Shown here in pieces: positions 47,383-58,707 of a DNA stretch of 64,000 nucleotides. The position numbers and the translations under genes are program-made. Positions within the stretch are counted from its first letter, which is position 1; each line of letters begins with the position of its first letter. Below the pieces are notes generated by a model that was given only the letters and a program-made list of their open reading frames with translations, was not told the origin of the DNA and made no database searches. This DNA is from a virus: positions 51,897-115,896 of IMG/VR virus record IMGVR_UViG_3300034108_000283, one strand, 5' to 3'.

Positions 47383-47964
47383 ATGAAGGAAATTAAAAAG
47401 CCTGATATTAAAGGACCAAGGTATAGACCTGAAGTCCACAACATAATGAACAAAGAGTTCTTTGATAGTTTTAGACAAAAGCATCCTAAGTATAAAAATC
47501 TTACTGATGCTGACTTAAAGAAAATAGGTAAAGCTTTTAATAGGCTTGTATTTCAGACAGTGATAGATACAAGAGATGGAGTTCAGTTACCGGAGTCAAT
47601 AGGTTGGTTGTTTATAGGAACCTGTGAACAAAGTAAAAAGTATAACATTGATTTTGCTAAGTCACATCAGTATGGTGTAACAGTTTCAAATAAAAACTGG
47701 GCAACAGATGGAAAGCTTGCAAAAATATTTTATACTAACTATGCTCCAAAAATTAAAATAAAGAATAAAGAATACTGGAAGTTTGTAGCATGCCGAGAAT
47801 TTAAAAGAAGTGTTGCTAAAGTATATCCGGAAAACTGGAACATGTATGTAGCAGTTGACCCAACTGAAAAAATAAGAAAGACATACCAAAAGTTTAAAAC
47901 TAGACAAATTGCTCTAAAGCTTCAAAGCAAAGCATTAGAAACATATAATGAATTTGATTTATGA
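47383..47964 (+). CDS. Conserved structural/assembly protein, 193 aa
   Basis: I start at the ATG at 47383 (MKEIKKPDIKGPRYRPEV...); the upstream TTG start would include the promoter. The protein is basic, alpha/beta, with RDGVQLPESIGWLFIGTCE (about residues 66-84) and CREFKRSVAKVYPENWNMY (about 136-154). I associate this pattern with crAss-like genes adjacent to ring-protein genes; function unknown. ATGA overlap with the next gene. Confidence 0.65.
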   Translation: MKEIKKPDIKGPRYRPEVHNIMNKEFFDSFRQKHPKYKNLTDADLKKIGKAFNRLVFQTVIDTRDGVQLPESIGWLFIGTCEQSKKYNIDFAKSHQYGVTVSNKNWATDGKLAKIFYTNYAPKIKIKNKEYWKFVACREFKRSVAKVYPENWNMYVAVDPTEKIRKTYQKFKTRQIALKLQSKALETYNEFDL

Positions 47965-48623
47965 CAACAATAGGTGAAGCAATATCAAGAGTAAGAAATA
48001 CACTAAAGGCTGTTAAGGAAGATCCTTTCTTAACTGACAGAACTATTTATTTCTCACTTCAAAAATATGCACAGACTCTAATCAAAAGAGAAGATAACCA
48101 ATTCCGGTTAATGAAGATGAGTCAGATATTTAAAGTGCTTCCTTATGTAGAACTTATTGATGTTGACAAAATAGAAGCAGGATGTATAGGTGTTTATTCA
48201 GAATGTTATTTTAAGAGATCAAAAGATAAACTCCCAAATATACTTAACGGTATGTTTGGTCCTATTATCCGTACAGTATCTTCTATAGATGGATCTATAG
48301 AAATGTTTAGAACAGATCCTGGTACTTGGATATCAATTACTAAGTCTACTACATTTAAATATAACAAGAGACCATACTTCTGGTATCTTAATGGATATCT
48401 TTATGCACCTAATATAGATTGGGACGCTGTAAGAATAGAAGCAATTTTTGATGGAGTGTTAGAAACATGTGATACTGACCCATGTCTAATTAGACAAGAT
48501 GATCCTTTTGTTTTACCAGAGTATTTATTTTCTGAAGTAGAACAGTTTGTAGTAAAAGAATTAACCATGGCTATGTCAGTTCCAACTGATGGACCGGATG
48601 ATAGCCAAAATGCTCTTAGATAA
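47961..48623 (+). CDS. Probable ring/connector protein, 220 aa
   Basis: Begins with a helical dimer-like region (EAISRVRNTLKAVKEDPFLTDRTIYFSLQKYAQTL) and continues beta (YVELIDVDKIEAGCIGVYSE). Length and order next to the 345- and 1849-residue proteins fit a crAss-like tail ring protein below the portal. Its stop overlaps the next start (TAATGG). Confidence 0.65.
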   Translation: MTTIGEAISRVRNTLKAVKEDPFLTDRTIYFSLQKYAQTLIKREDNQFRLMKMSQIFKVLPYVELIDVDKIEAGCIGVYSECYFKRSKDKLPNILNGMFGPIIRTVSSIDGSIEMFRTDPGTWISITKSTTFKYNKRPYFWYLNGYLYAPNIDWDAVRIEAIFDGVLETCDTDPCLIRQDDPFVLPEYLFSEVEQFVVKELTMAMSVPTDGPDDSQNALR

Positions 48624-49660
48624 TGGATTTTAATTACACCCTCCGCTATAGAACATTTGATCAGTTGTTAGAAGATGTAACAATTGACTTAAATACATTT
48701 GCTCTAGAAAATATGATTGAGCCTCAGCAGTTAATTAAGCTTGCTAAAAAAATCAACTATGACTTAGGTCTAAGAATAAATCAAACTAGAGAAGTTATAC
48801 TAGATGTTTGTCATGGTAAAGTAAAGCTACCTGATAATTTTTACACACTTAACTATGCAATGATTTGCGGTGACTATGTCAAAGCTGTAGGTTATCCAAC
48901 TGGAGGTACTAACATTCAAGAAGTACCTTATACAGAAGTTCCAAGTACAGTAAATACATGTGCTCCAATTACTGTAAACTGCCGAACATGTAATTCAAAT
49001 CCTTGCAACCAAACTGCAGCATGTGATCTTAATCATCCTATAGTAGATCCTATACCTACAGCATATGATCCAAACAATCCTTATGGTGATACATGTATTC
49101 CACCAAGAGTATTTATGAATTGCAAAGGAGAAAAATGGGAACTAGTTCAGTATATAGGTACTACAAACTATAACATTTATAAATCAGTAAGACCATTAAG
49201 ATTATCTCAAAGTAGAGAAATAGATTGTGAGTGTCCTAATCTTTACTATAATAGTCCGGATTCTGGATATATTAAAAACAATTACTTGTTTACTTCATTT
49301 GAAGATGGTAAAGTATATCTTAATTATCAAGGTACAATGGAAGATGAGCAAGGTCAGTTATTGGTTCCTGATCATGATTTTCTTAATGAGTATTATGAAT
49401 ATGCTTTTAAACAAAGAATACTTGAAAACTTATTTCTTAATGGGGAAGATGTTGCTCAAAGAATGCAATTAATTGAACAAAGATTAAAGGCAGCAAGAAA
49501 CAATGCACTTACTGTAGTTAATACTCCAAACTTTAAAGAGATGGAAAAACTTTGGTGGACTAATAGAAGAGCTCAGTACTTTAAGTATTATGATATGTTT
49601 AAATCATATCAAGGTTATAATGGTTATTACGGTAATTTTGGACGCAATAGAGTAGTTTAA
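48623..49660 (+). CDS. Probable tail ring/adaptor protein, 345 aa
   Basis: N-terminal helices (YRTFDQLLEDVTIDLNTFALENMIEPQQLIKLAKK) resemble phage connector proteins. A Cys-rich insertion (CAPITVNCRTCNSNPCNQTAAC, about residues 113-134) is unusual and may bind metal. C-terminal coiled coil and Tyr/Gly-rich tail (QGYNGYYGNFG). Works with neighbours in the head-to-tail interface. Confidence 0.65.
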   Translation: MDFNYTLRYRTFDQLLEDVTIDLNTFALENMIEPQQLIKLAKKINYDLGLRINQTREVILDVCHGKVKLPDNFYTLNYAMICGDYVKAVGYPTGGTNIQEVPYTEVPSTVNTCAPITVNCRTCNSNPCNQTAACDLNHPIVDPIPTAYDPNNPYGDTCIPPRVFMNCKGEKWELVQYIGTTNYNIYKSVRPLRLSQSREIDCECPNLYYNSPDSGYIKNNYLFTSFEDGKVYLNYQGTMEDEQGQLLVPDHDFLNEYYEYAFKQRILENLFLNGEDVAQRMQLIEQRLKAARNNALTVVNTPNFKEMEKLWWTNRRAQYFKYYDMFKSYQGYNGYYGNFGRNRVV

Positions 49661-49662
49661 TA

Positions 49663-52600
49663 ATGGCAAAAGAAATGCAAAATAGTGCTCAGATAATAAA
49701 CCGTAGTTTTACAAAAGGTCTTAACAAAGATGCAGATCCATCCTTTGTTCAAGAAGGTATGTGGACTCATGCCCGCAATGTTGTAAATAATACAGAAGAA
49801 GGTAACTTAGGTACATTATCAAATGAAGATGCAAATACATTATGTATTACAGCAGGAGCAACTATGCCGGCTAATGCATTAAAGAAATATATTATAGGAG
49901 CTATACAATTGTTTTCAGACAAATGGATAATCTACACAGCTGGTCATAATTCTAAAGGAATTTCTGTTAGTTCTGAGATAGGTTTATTTGAAGCTGATAC
50001 TTGTACATATAGACCTATAGTTCAAGATGCTTGTTTAAATTTTGATAAGAGATATCTTATATCTGGATCAGCTAGAGAAAAAGAAGATTGTACTTGGCAA
50101 GTATATTGGGCTGATGGAAATAATCCAGATAGATTTTTAAATGTAGGTGATCCACAAACATGGCCAAAACCACCACTTGTATGGGCAGGTCAAGCTAATA
50201 TAAATTATTATGTAGATGGCACAAGTCAAGTTCTTTGGCCTGGAGTTGCATGGAAAGAAAAAGAAAGAGTTGTTAATGAGTGTGTGTTTGTAAGTTATTT
50301 ACCTAATCTAAATTGTGATAAAATTAGATTAGCAAGGTTAATGGAAACACCTTGTCTTAAAGTTACTCTTGGTAATCAAGGAGGTACATTAAGAAATGGA
50401 ACATACTTTGCAACTATAGCATATAGTATAAAAGGACAAAGGGTAACAGATTACTTTTCACAAAGTAATAATCAACCTATTTGGTTCCCAAATGATTTGC
50501 AAGGATCACTTATTATAGATGTAGAAGCAGACAGTGTAAACTTTGATGAATTTATATTAGTAGTAGTACAGAATATAAACCAAGGAACTGTTGCTAAACA
50601 GATTGGTACTTATTCTACTAGAACTACTAGAATTGCATTAGATCAAATTAAAGAAGATCTTATATCAGTTCCCTTACAGTTTTTACCTTTACAGACTCCT
50701 GTATTTGAAAAATCAGATCAGATTGCAGATGTAAATAATTACTTGCTTAGAGTAGGACCTACATCTAAGTTTGATTTTAACTATCAACCATTAGCTAATC
50801 TTATTCAAGCTAAGTGGGCTTCAGTAGAATACCCAGCTGAGTATTATGTTAAAGGTGGTAATAAGGGTAGTTACTTAAGAGATGAGGTATACTGTTTCTT
50901 TATCCGGTGGGTATATGATACAGGAGATAAATCTGCATCATATCATATTCCTGGCAGAGCTCCAAGAAAGTATCCAAACCCTAACAGTCCTACATATGAA
51001 TACTCAGATGATAATGGGATAAATTCATTAACAGCTGATGATAAAATATTTGAAGTATATAATACATCTACCGTTGATCCTATAATTGGTAATCCTGTTG
51101 TAGGTACAATAACAGATGATGGCGGACAAGTTATTGCTGTAGGGGATATGGCTTATTGGCAATCAACTGAAACATATCCAGATGATAGACCTGATATATA
51201 TAATGCAAGTTATCATTGTTGGACAGGTGTATTTAATAATCCAAATCTATCTTGGGATTTATGCGGTACTGCAATAAGACATCATAAGTTTCCGGATAAC
51301 ATGACGGATACTTCACCTAATGCTGTAACTAATCACTTCAAACCAAATCCTCCATATACCCCTAATCCTTTAAAAATAAGATTAATGGGTCTATACTTTG
51401 AAAACATAACTTATCCAAAAGATAATGAAGGTAATGATATACCGGGAATAGTAGGTTATGAAATCTTAAGAGGGTCAAGAGAAGGCAACAGATCTATTAT
51501 TGCAAAAGGTATGTTAAATAACTTTAGAACATATCAAATAAGAGGACAAGTTGTAAATAATGCAGCACCTACAGTTGGACTGTATGCAAACTATCCTTTT
51601 AACACAATCAATGGGTTTTATAATACAGGAACTGGTAATGATCACAATAGACCTTTTATGGATCCATTTATTAGAATCAATGATCCTAATATTACTAATC
51701 CAAAGTATAATGATAATGTAGAAGATCAAAGAGTACCTAGAGATATTGTATCTTTTCATTCACCAGATACAATGTTTAATACTCCTTTCTTATCTACAAC
51801 TGAGTTAAAGCTTTATGGATACTTAAGAGGTACAAGTAATCAGAAGTTTATTGAACCAAATAAACATCCACAGTTTAAACTTATAAGTGACTTGTGTTTG
51901 TACCCAATGTTTCTTACAGGTTTAATAGAAGCTATAATATCATTTAGAGGTAAGATAGACATTACTTCTGCTGAGTTTACTACTCCAGGTTTAGGAGGAG
52001 ATGCTTCTTTTGCTGCTCAGGTAGGTTTTGCGGCAGCAGCTCAAAGTGCATATACAGTATTACCATATACAGTACTTACTCCATTTCCTGTACCTGCATT
52101 AGGTTATAATAATGCTTTAACAACATATTTTACAACAGGTGGTGCTTTATTTGATGCTTTGAGTATGGCATTTACAGGAACTACTCCTAGTTTAAATGCT
52201 CTTGATACAGCATTAGAAACATACATGCTACCATCAATAGTTGGAGGAGGAGTTGCTACTTCAGGAAGTAGGTATAGTTATACACTTCCAGATTGGGCAT
52301 ATCTAGATCCTATCAGTAGAGCATTAGGGGCTACTAATCAATTATTGTTTTATTTTAGTGAAGGAGCAAGAGCAACACAAGCTCTCTTATTAGCTATTAT
52401 CCCTTATGAACAATTTGCTTTACAAATGATTGCTCATGGTCTTTATGATGACATGAGACCTAATAACTCAGCAAATGGTTTGTATAGATTTAAAATTGAT
52501 GATAGAACTTATATAAGAGGTAACATACAACAACTACCGTCTTATTATCAATATGGAGCTGGTGGTGCAGGAACAGGTGCTCCACAAAGTTATAGTATAA

Positions 52601-55212
52601 ATAATTTAAACAGATCTGATACAGTTGTAATAAGAACAATAGCTGGACCTAATTTTACACCACCTCCACTTACAAGAGCAGTTGGTCCAAATTATATCAC
52701 AGAACCAACCGGAGTACAATATGTAGATCAATCTTTAACAACACTTGGACATATAGTACAAAACGGATTAGTTAATTCTAGTAACTTAAGTAATTACACA
52801 CCTATTGGTAATGTAGCTCCCAATTTTGATAATGTCGATAATGAATTTGGTGCTCCAATTGCTAGTCATTATGCAGGTATAAAAGTTAGAATAAGAAATC
52901 AATATGGGCAATTACAGTCTATAAAACAAATTGTAATCACTCCTTGTGAACAAAAATTTAAATATGATAATTTAAGTGACGCAGTAGGAAGAACAACAAA
53001 TTGCAACAAATGTAATGTTGATACTAAACTTAAAGTAATCAATACAACTCCTGTATTTTTTGGAGGAGATACTTTTGTAAACAGATACACTGAAAAGAAT
53101 ACAATGTTCTATTTCTATGATTGGTTGTATGGTCAACCTGATGGATTTGAATATAATTATCTGTTACATCAAATGATTCCTCAACCAAGATTTTGGGCTA
53201 ACTCTAAACAATATGATGTATCAGAATTAGCACCTACAAACTGGTTTAGTTTACCTGCTCCGGGAACAGGTCCATTACCAAGTAGATTTTATAGATTAGA
53301 TTATGACAAGTATGATTATGTAAATGAACCTAATCAAGTAAACTATCCGGGATTATTTAGACCAAAAGATTCTAGATTTTATTTAGCATGTTCTTCTGTA
53401 AGAGATTTCTTTGTAGAGTCAGATGTACTAGTAGATTTTAGAATAGCTGGTGACTATGAATGGGAAAAAAATTATAACCCATACAACTATACAGATCTAT
53501 TCAGAATGTTTGATATGGATCCTCAAAATATAACTAGAGGTAACTGGTATAGATATGACTATTCACTTAGTATAAGCAAACTATATAATCAATACTTTTC
53601 ATCAGGTGCCCTACAAAACACATACTATGATCCTAAAGTAGCTAAGCTATGTTTTACATATCTTCCGGATAGAATCTATTACTCATTACAACAACAGGAT
53701 GAATCATATAAGGACAGCTGGTTTATATTCCTACCTAATAACTATAGAGAGTTTAAGTCTCAGATATCAGGAGTGAAGTCTATAAACAAGTCAGGTATCT
53801 TTATTACATTTAAGAATGATAGTCCTCAGATGTTCCAAGGTGTTGATACACTTAACACAGATCTAGGTACTAAGATTACTATAGGTGACGGAGGATTATT
53901 TAGTCAACCAGGTCAAGCTGTAACTAATGCAGATAAACCATATGAGTATGGTTCTTCTCAAAACAGATTAGCTGTAATATCAACTCCTGCAGGATTATTT
54001 TTTGTATCTCAAAACCAAGGTAAGATATTTAATTATGGTGAAGGTTTAAAAGAAATATCACAGATTGGATTAAAATGGTGGTTTGCATTATTTTTAAAAT
54101 ACAAACTAACACAGCATTTTCCTGAATATACATGGCAAGATAATCCGGTAGCTGGTATTGGTATTCAAGCAGTATATGATAATGAAAACTCACTACTTTA
54201 CTTCTGTAAAAAAGATTATGACTTAAGACCAGAATTAGAAGGTAGAGTTGATTATATACCGTTAGTAAAAGAATGTTATATTGATTCAAATGGCTTAGCT
54301 GTTGAAAAAGGATCAGGTGATTACTTTACTTTAGATGGTAAAGGTATATACATGATTGGTGATCCAAGGTTATTTATACCTGCATCATGGACTGTAAGTT
54401 ATGATCCTAAGAATGAGTTCTGGATATCATATCATGACTGGCATCCGGACTTAGTTATTCCTGCAAAAACTGTATTCTTTACTACTAAAGAAAATACAGT
54501 ATGGAGACATAACTTTAACTGTCAAGAGTATTGTAATTACTATGGAGTCAACTATCCATTTGAAATAGAGTTTCCAATTATTACAGGACAGACAACAACA
54601 ATTATAAAATCATTTGAATATATTCTTGAGAGTTATACTAAAGCAGATAATTGTGTAGATCAGTTCCATGTACTAGATCATAACTTTGATAATGCTGTGG
54701 TTTATAACTCAGAACAAGTTTCAGGATATCTTAACTTAAATATATTCCCTAAGAACAATGTAACATTAAGTTTAGACTATCCTAAGTTCAATCAGAACAT
54801 TCCAATGATATTTACAAATCCTGTAAATAACATAGCTCAGCTTACAAATACTCCAGGATTTGATATATTGTTTTCAAAAGAAGAAAACAAATATAGATTT
54901 AATCAGTTCTGGGATATAACTAAAGATAGAGGAGAGTTTCCTATTGGTGCCGGTTATCCTCCATCAGGACCGCTTGTACCAGGAACAACAGAATTGTTTG
55001 GTACATACACTCAACAGTTTATATGGGATACAAATCCAGATGGTTATACAAGAAATCTAAACTTTAATAATTTAGACTTTACAAAACCTCTATTGCAAAG
55101 AAAGAAGTTTAGGCACTATACAAACTTTTTAGCTTTAAGAAAAGAAGTATCAGGAAATGTAAATATGATTCTTAAACTTGTAGATAGTAAAAATCAATAT
55201 TCACCAAGGTAA
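49663..55212 (+). CDS. Giant tail protein (muzzle-like/tail tip), 1849 aa
   Basis: Starts IINRSFTKGLNKDADPSFVQ then HARNVVNNTEEGN, an opening I associate with phage tubular/tail-hub beta-propeller proteins. Repeated beta-strand modules follow, with a mid-protein hydrophobic helical insert (about residues 770-940: AAAQSAYTVLPYT..., ARATQALLLAIIPY) that could insert in membrane. By size and place it corresponds to the muzzle gene of crAss-like phages. It probably forms the tail nozzle through which DNA passes. Confidence 0.65.
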   Translation: MAKEMQNSAQIINRSFTKGLNKDADPSFVQEGMWTHARNVVNNTEEGNLGTLSNEDANTLCITAGATMPANALKKYIIGAIQLFSDKWIIYTAGHNSKGISVSSEIGLFEADTCTYRPIVQDACLNFDKRYLISGSAREKEDCTWQVYWADGNNPDRFLNVGDPQTWPKPPLVWAGQANINYYVDGTSQVLWPGVAWKEKERVVNECVFVSYLPNLNCDKIRLARLMETPCLKVTLGNQGGTLRNGTYFATIAYSIKGQRVTDYFSQSNNQPIWFPNDLQGSLIIDVEADSVNFDEFILVVVQNINQGTVAKQIGTYSTRTTRIALDQIKEDLISVPLQFLPLQTPVFEKSDQIADVNNYLLRVGPTSKFDFNYQPLANLIQAKWASVEYPAEYYVKGGNKGSYLRDEVYCFFIRWVYDTGDKSASYHIPGRAPRKYPNPNSPTYEYSDDNGINSLTADDKIFEVYNTSTVDPIIGNPVVGTITDDGGQVIAVGDMAYWQSTETYPDDRPDIYNASYHCWTGVFNNPNLSWDLCGTAIRHHKFPDNMTDTSPNAVTNHFKPNPPYTPNPLKIRLMGLYFENITYPKDNEGNDIPGIVGYEILRGSREGNRSIIAKGMLNNFRTYQIRGQVVNNAAPTVGLYANYPFNTINGFYNTGTGNDHNRPFMDPFIRINDPNITNPKYNDNVEDQRVPRDIVSFHSPDTMFNTPFLSTTELKLYGYLRGTSNQKFIEPNKHPQFKLISDLCLYPMFLTGLIEAIISFRGKIDITSAEFTTPGLGGDASFAAQVGFAAAAQSAYTVLPYTVLTPFPVPALGYNNALTTYFTTGGALFDALSMAFTGTTPSLNALDTALETYMLPSIVGGGVATSGSRYSYTLPDWAYLDPISRALGATNQLLFYFSEGARATQALLLAIIPYEQFALQMIAHGLYDDMRPNNSANGLYRFKIDDRTYIRGNIQQLPSYYQYGAGGAGTGAPQSYSINNLNRSDTVVIRTIAGPNFTPPPLTRAVGPNYITEPTGVQYVDQSLTTLGHIVQNGLVNSSNLSNYTPIGNVAPNFDNVDNEFGAPIASHYAGIKVRIRNQYGQLQSIKQIVITPCEQKFKYDNLSDAVGRTTNCNKCNVDTKLKVINTTPVFFGGDTFVNRYTEKNTMFYFYDWLYGQPDGFEYNYLLHQMIPQPRFWANSKQYDVSELAPTNWFSLPAPGTGPLPSRFYRLDYDKYDYVNEPNQVNYPGLFRPKDSRFYLACSSVRDFFVESDVLVDFRIAGDYEWEKNYNPYNYTDLFRMFDMDPQNITRGNWYRYDYSLSISKLYNQYFSSGALQNTYYDPKVAKLCFTYLPDRIYYSLQQQDESYKDSWFIFLPNNYREFKSQISGVKSINKSGIFITFKNDSPQMFQGVDTLNTDLGTKITIGDGGLFSQPGQAVTNADKPYEYGSSQNRLAVISTPAGLFFVSQNQGKIFNYGEGLKEISQIGLKWWFALFLKYKLTQHFPEYTWQDNPVAGIGIQAVYDNENSLLYFCKKDYDLRPELEGRVDYIPLVKECYIDSNGLAVEKGSGDYFTLDGKGIYMIGDPRLFIPASWTVSYDPKNEFWISYHDWHPDLVIPAKTVFFTTKENTVWRHNFNCQEYCNYYGVNYPFEIEFPIITGQTTTIIKSFEYILESYTKADNCVDQFHVLDHNFDNAVVYNSEQVSGYLNLNIFPKNNVTLSLDYPKFNQNIPMIFTNPVNNIAQLTNTPGFDILFSKEENKYRFNQFWDITKDRGEFPIGAGYPPSGPLVPGTTELFGTYTQQFIWDTNPDGYTRNLNFNNLDFTKPLLQRKKFRHYTNFLALRKEVSGNVNMILKLVDSKNQYSPR

Positions 55213-58200
55213 TGGGCAATAGCAGAGTACTACAAAAAGCAACTAAGGAGTTAACTAAAGCCAAAGCTCCTGCAAAATCACGAGATATAATTTATGATCC
55301 TGCAGGACAGTGGAAGTTTCCTGGACAAGAGACAAGAATACCTGGTAGTGACATTACTATGCAAGGAGTACCATATCCTGTATATGCACAACCTAATGTA
55401 GGTCAACCACAGATGATGTATCCTGGACAAGATTATGTATTTCCAGGAGCAGATTATGTAGATGAATATCCACAGATGAAGAAGGGCGGTAGACCTAAAG
55501 GATTAATTCCTATGCCTAAACCTAGTAAGAAAGGTTTAGCATCTAAATCATACTCTAGAAGTTTAGATGCTACTAACAAACTATTTACTGAGAACTATTT
55601 GTTTAAGAAACCTAAAGACAGAAAAAGAAAAGTATTTGATCCTAATGCTAAGTATTATGCAGATGGTGGAGAATATGGCATGCCGTTAGGTGCAGGAGTA
55701 GCTCAGAACTTTATTGGTAACAGAGATGAATTCAAAGTAGGTGGTATACCTGAATTACCATTAAGAGATAATCAAGTCAACTATGATGCATATGTAAACA
55801 GGTTTGAGCCTAAGACAAGAATGCAAGATGGTGGAGAACAAGATGCAATGAATGCTATGATGAAAGCAAGACTTGCTTATGCTAATGAATTTGGTAATCC
55901 TGCAGCTCAAAGAATGATTAATCTTCCTGATAATCCATATCAATTTGATGATGGAAATACAGGTACTCATTACATGGCAAGTATGGATAACTATGCTGTA
56001 CCACAAATACAAGATATAAATGGTCAGTTGATGTTAGGAGACTATGGTCCAGAATCAAATGAAGCAATACAATTTGATAGACCAGAGGATGCTGAATACT
56101 TTGCAGAACATTATAAAGATGTTTCTCCAGGTTTTATAGAAGCAGAGCTTACAGATGATGAAATAGAAGAGTATAGAAAAGGTGGATACATAGTAGAAGA
56201 TGTTTCTATACCTTCATTAAACCAATATGATAAAGGTGGTAGATTTAAAAGAAGAAAAAAGAAACAAGAGGAACAAGAACAGCTAGAGTACAGACCACCT
56301 GTAGAAGTTAATGATGAAATGTATGAGTCAGTAACTCCTTTTCCGGAAGCACCAGAAGAATTTAAACAAGGTGTAGGTAACATTAAAGAGGTTGAAAAAA
56401 AAGCACAAGCTCCGGACTGGTTAAAGTTTTCTAATGAGTATGAAAAGAAAAACTCTAAGCAAGCATTCATTGATGAAAAGAAAAAAGAATATCTTAAAGG
56501 AACTAATCAAGGATTGCTTAAAGCTCAGGGTTATAATATGGAAAACTTTCCAGAGGATGTAGAAAGAAACTTTGAGAAAGCATATGACTATAAAAAGAAT
56601 AGTTTTATAGTTAAGAAACTTGGCAAGAAAGAAAAGTTTTCTCCAAACAGAAGAGGTGAATGGGTTGATGAGTTAAGTAAAAAAGAAAAAGAAATTGTAG
56701 CTAACTCTAAGTATGAAAACAAACTACAACCAAGTTATTGGTCTAGAACTTTAGCAGGACTGCAAGAACTTTACGGAGATGTTTATGCACCCGGTGTATC
56801 TAGCAGAATACCTATATCAGGCTTAACTAAAAAAGAACAAAAAGACATTCAAAATTCTAAGCTAGGAGCATTTGAAACATTAGCAGGATGGGATGCTCTA
56901 GGTGCTGTTGCGGCAAATGCATTAGAACAATCTGGTAATTCTGGTTATGGTGCAAGTTATAGAGAATCTCCAGGAATATTATCAGGAGAAAAAATGGCAG
57001 GTGTTACAGATGTACATGCTATGGCATTAAATCCTTTGAATTATACTTTACCATATGATATAGCTGCAGCAGCACCATCAATAATTAAAGGAGTAGGTAA
57101 TGTAGCTAAAACAACTGGTAAAGTATTAACAGAAACTACACCTTTAAAAAATGCTTATAAACTTAATAAAAGAGCAATAAAAGAAAGTGCTGTAGGACCA
57201 TTGGTAAGAACTGATAAACCTCATTGGGTAAAAGGATATAAGGAGCCCATTAACTCAGGAGTTATTGATATAAATGATGTAATTAAAAAAGCAACTCCGG
57301 AAGATCTGACTAAGCTTCAGTTAAAAGATCTTGAGTATAAAAATAAACTTAGAAGAAACAAGACAATGTCTCCTGAAGATATAAATGCTCTTAATAAAGA
57401 TATAGAACAGTTTGTCAGTATTGAAAAATTTGCAAAAGAAAGCAAACCTGAATGGAATCCAACTATGAGTTTTGATTCTCCAATTCAAGAAAGAAGAGCT
57501 TTTGTTGAACAAATGCAAAAAGAAGGTTTAGTAAGTAATAAACTTAGTAAACCAGCAGTAAGCAATATTGCAATAAATGAAAAGAAGTTTAATGAGTTAA
57601 CTAAAAAAGCTTTAGAAAAATTTAATGAAGGTTATAGAAATGTTGATACAAATGCAGAAACTCTTCAAAAATTAAAAGATCCTGAGATATTTAATATGTT
57701 TGATAAAGGAGTTGACATTGCAGATCCAGTTAATGTTGGAGAGTATATGGCAACCACAGTCCCGCAAGAAGCATACTACTATAGACAAGGTTTTGCAAAC
57801 AGTGGTCTTGGTAAAGAATATGATGCGTTATATTCTCACTCACTACCAAGTAATGAATTTGGTGAAAGGATGTATAAAGTAAAACTTGGAGACACAGATT
57901 TTTCTACTGGTGATTTTAAAGATTGGTATCAAAAAAACTATAAAGAAAAGATAAGAGGATATGATCCTAGTATAAGAGGTTATCATAATGAAAACATGTT
58001 TGAACCAGGAGTATTTGCACCAATAAAAGGTGATCAAGGTGCCTATAGAGTATTTACTGGTAAAAGGGGTGAGAAAGTTTTAACTGCAGATCCTACATAT
58101 AAATACCACGGTGTTAACTGGAAAGAGTTATCACCAGAGCAACAAAAGGAAATGTATGATTTCTTTAAAGCTGAAAAAAGAAATTATGAAAAAGGTTGGT

Positions 58201-58679
58201 ATGAACCTAATAGACCTGTTAAAACTGAAGTACAACCTAAAGTAACTAAAGAGCCAGAAGTTATTCCTGATGAAGAAGAATTAATAGATCTTAAAGAATT
58301 ACCTGGTTCAAGTAATAAATCTTTTATGGGTAAAGTAAAAGATTATTTTGATAGACCACCTGGACCATTAATGCTTGGTATGCCTAAAGGAGCTGTGTTT
58401 ACTAAAGAAATAAAAAACCCAGATTACTTCCTAGACTTAATGAAGATAAACAAGTATAGTGCAAAAAATAAAAAATATTTTGAAGATCTTATAGCTACTG
58501 TTAAGAGACAAGGCAATGTAGCAAGTGAAAGACAATATGATGAGTTGCAAAGACTTAAGACCGGAGACATGAACTATGGTAAAAAAGGTTATGCTAAAGG
58601 AGGTATTGTATCTGAGTTATCTAAGAAAGAAATAAAAGATCTTGTAGCACAAGGTTACATAGTAGAAGAAGTAGACTAA
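55212..58679 (+). CDS. Large GG-motif protein, probable virion cargo, 1155 aa
   Basis: A basic/acidic mosaic with seven or more x-GG motifs (MKKGGRPKG near 92, YADGGEYG, FKVGGIPEL, MQDGGEQDA, YRKGGYIVED, YDKGGRFKRR, YAKGGIVSEL). Residues 560-660 are Ala-rich with a membrane-active look. The C-terminal half is a folded Lys/Glu/Tyr-rich domain of unknown type (GYRNVDTNAET..., YHGVNWKELSPEQQKEM). It ends EIKDLVAQGYIVEEVD. Its position after the tail gene and the shared motif suggest it is packaged and ejected. Confidence 0.6.
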   Translation: MGNSRVLQKATKELTKAKAPAKSRDIIYDPAGQWKFPGQETRIPGSDITMQGVPYPVYAQPNVGQPQMMYPGQDYVFPGADYVDEYPQMKKGGRPKGLIPMPKPSKKGLASKSYSRSLDATNKLFTENYLFKKPKDRKRKVFDPNAKYYADGGEYGMPLGAGVAQNFIGNRDEFKVGGIPELPLRDNQVNYDAYVNRFEPKTRMQDGGEQDAMNAMMKARLAYANEFGNPAAQRMINLPDNPYQFDDGNTGTHYMASMDNYAVPQIQDINGQLMLGDYGPESNEAIQFDRPEDAEYFAEHYKDVSPGFIEAELTDDEIEEYRKGGYIVEDVSIPSLNQYDKGGRFKRRKKKQEEQEQLEYRPPVEVNDEMYESVTPFPEAPEEFKQGVGNIKEVEKKAQAPDWLKFSNEYEKKNSKQAFIDEKKKEYLKGTNQGLLKAQGYNMENFPEDVERNFEKAYDYKKNSFIVKKLGKKEKFSPNRRGEWVDELSKKEKEIVANSKYENKLQPSYWSRTLAGLQELYGDVYAPGVSSRIPISGLTKKEQKDIQNSKLGAFETLAGWDALGAVAANALEQSGNSGYGASYRESPGILSGEKMAGVTDVHAMALNPLNYTLPYDIAAAAPSIIKGVGNVAKTTGKVLTETTPLKNAYKLNKRAIKESAVGPLVRTDKPHWVKGYKEPINSGVIDINDVIKKATPEDLTKLQLKDLEYKNKLRRNKTMSPEDINALNKDIEQFVSIEKFAKESKPEWNPTMSFDSPIQERRAFVEQMQKEGLVSNKLSKPAVSNIAINEKKFNELTKKALEKFNEGYRNVDTNAETLQKLKDPEIFNMFDKGVDIADPVNVGEYMATTVPQEAYYYRQGFANSGLGKEYDALYSHSLPSNEFGERMYKVKLGDTDFSTGDFKDWYQKNYKEKIRGYDPSIRGYHNENMFEPGVFAPIKGDQGAYRVFTGKRGEKVLTADPTYKYHGVNWKELSPEQQKEMYDFFKAEKRNYEKGWYEPNRPVKTEVQPKVTKEPEVIPDEEELIDLKELPGSSNKSFMGKVKDYFDRPPGPLMLGMPKGAVFTKEIKNPDYFLDLMKINKYSAKNKKYFEDLIATVKRQGNVASERQYDELQRLKTGDMNYGKKGYAKGGIVSELSKKEIKDLVAQGYIVEEVD

Positions 58680-58707
58680 ACTTTATAAGTTTAGCCATTA
58701 ATTTAAA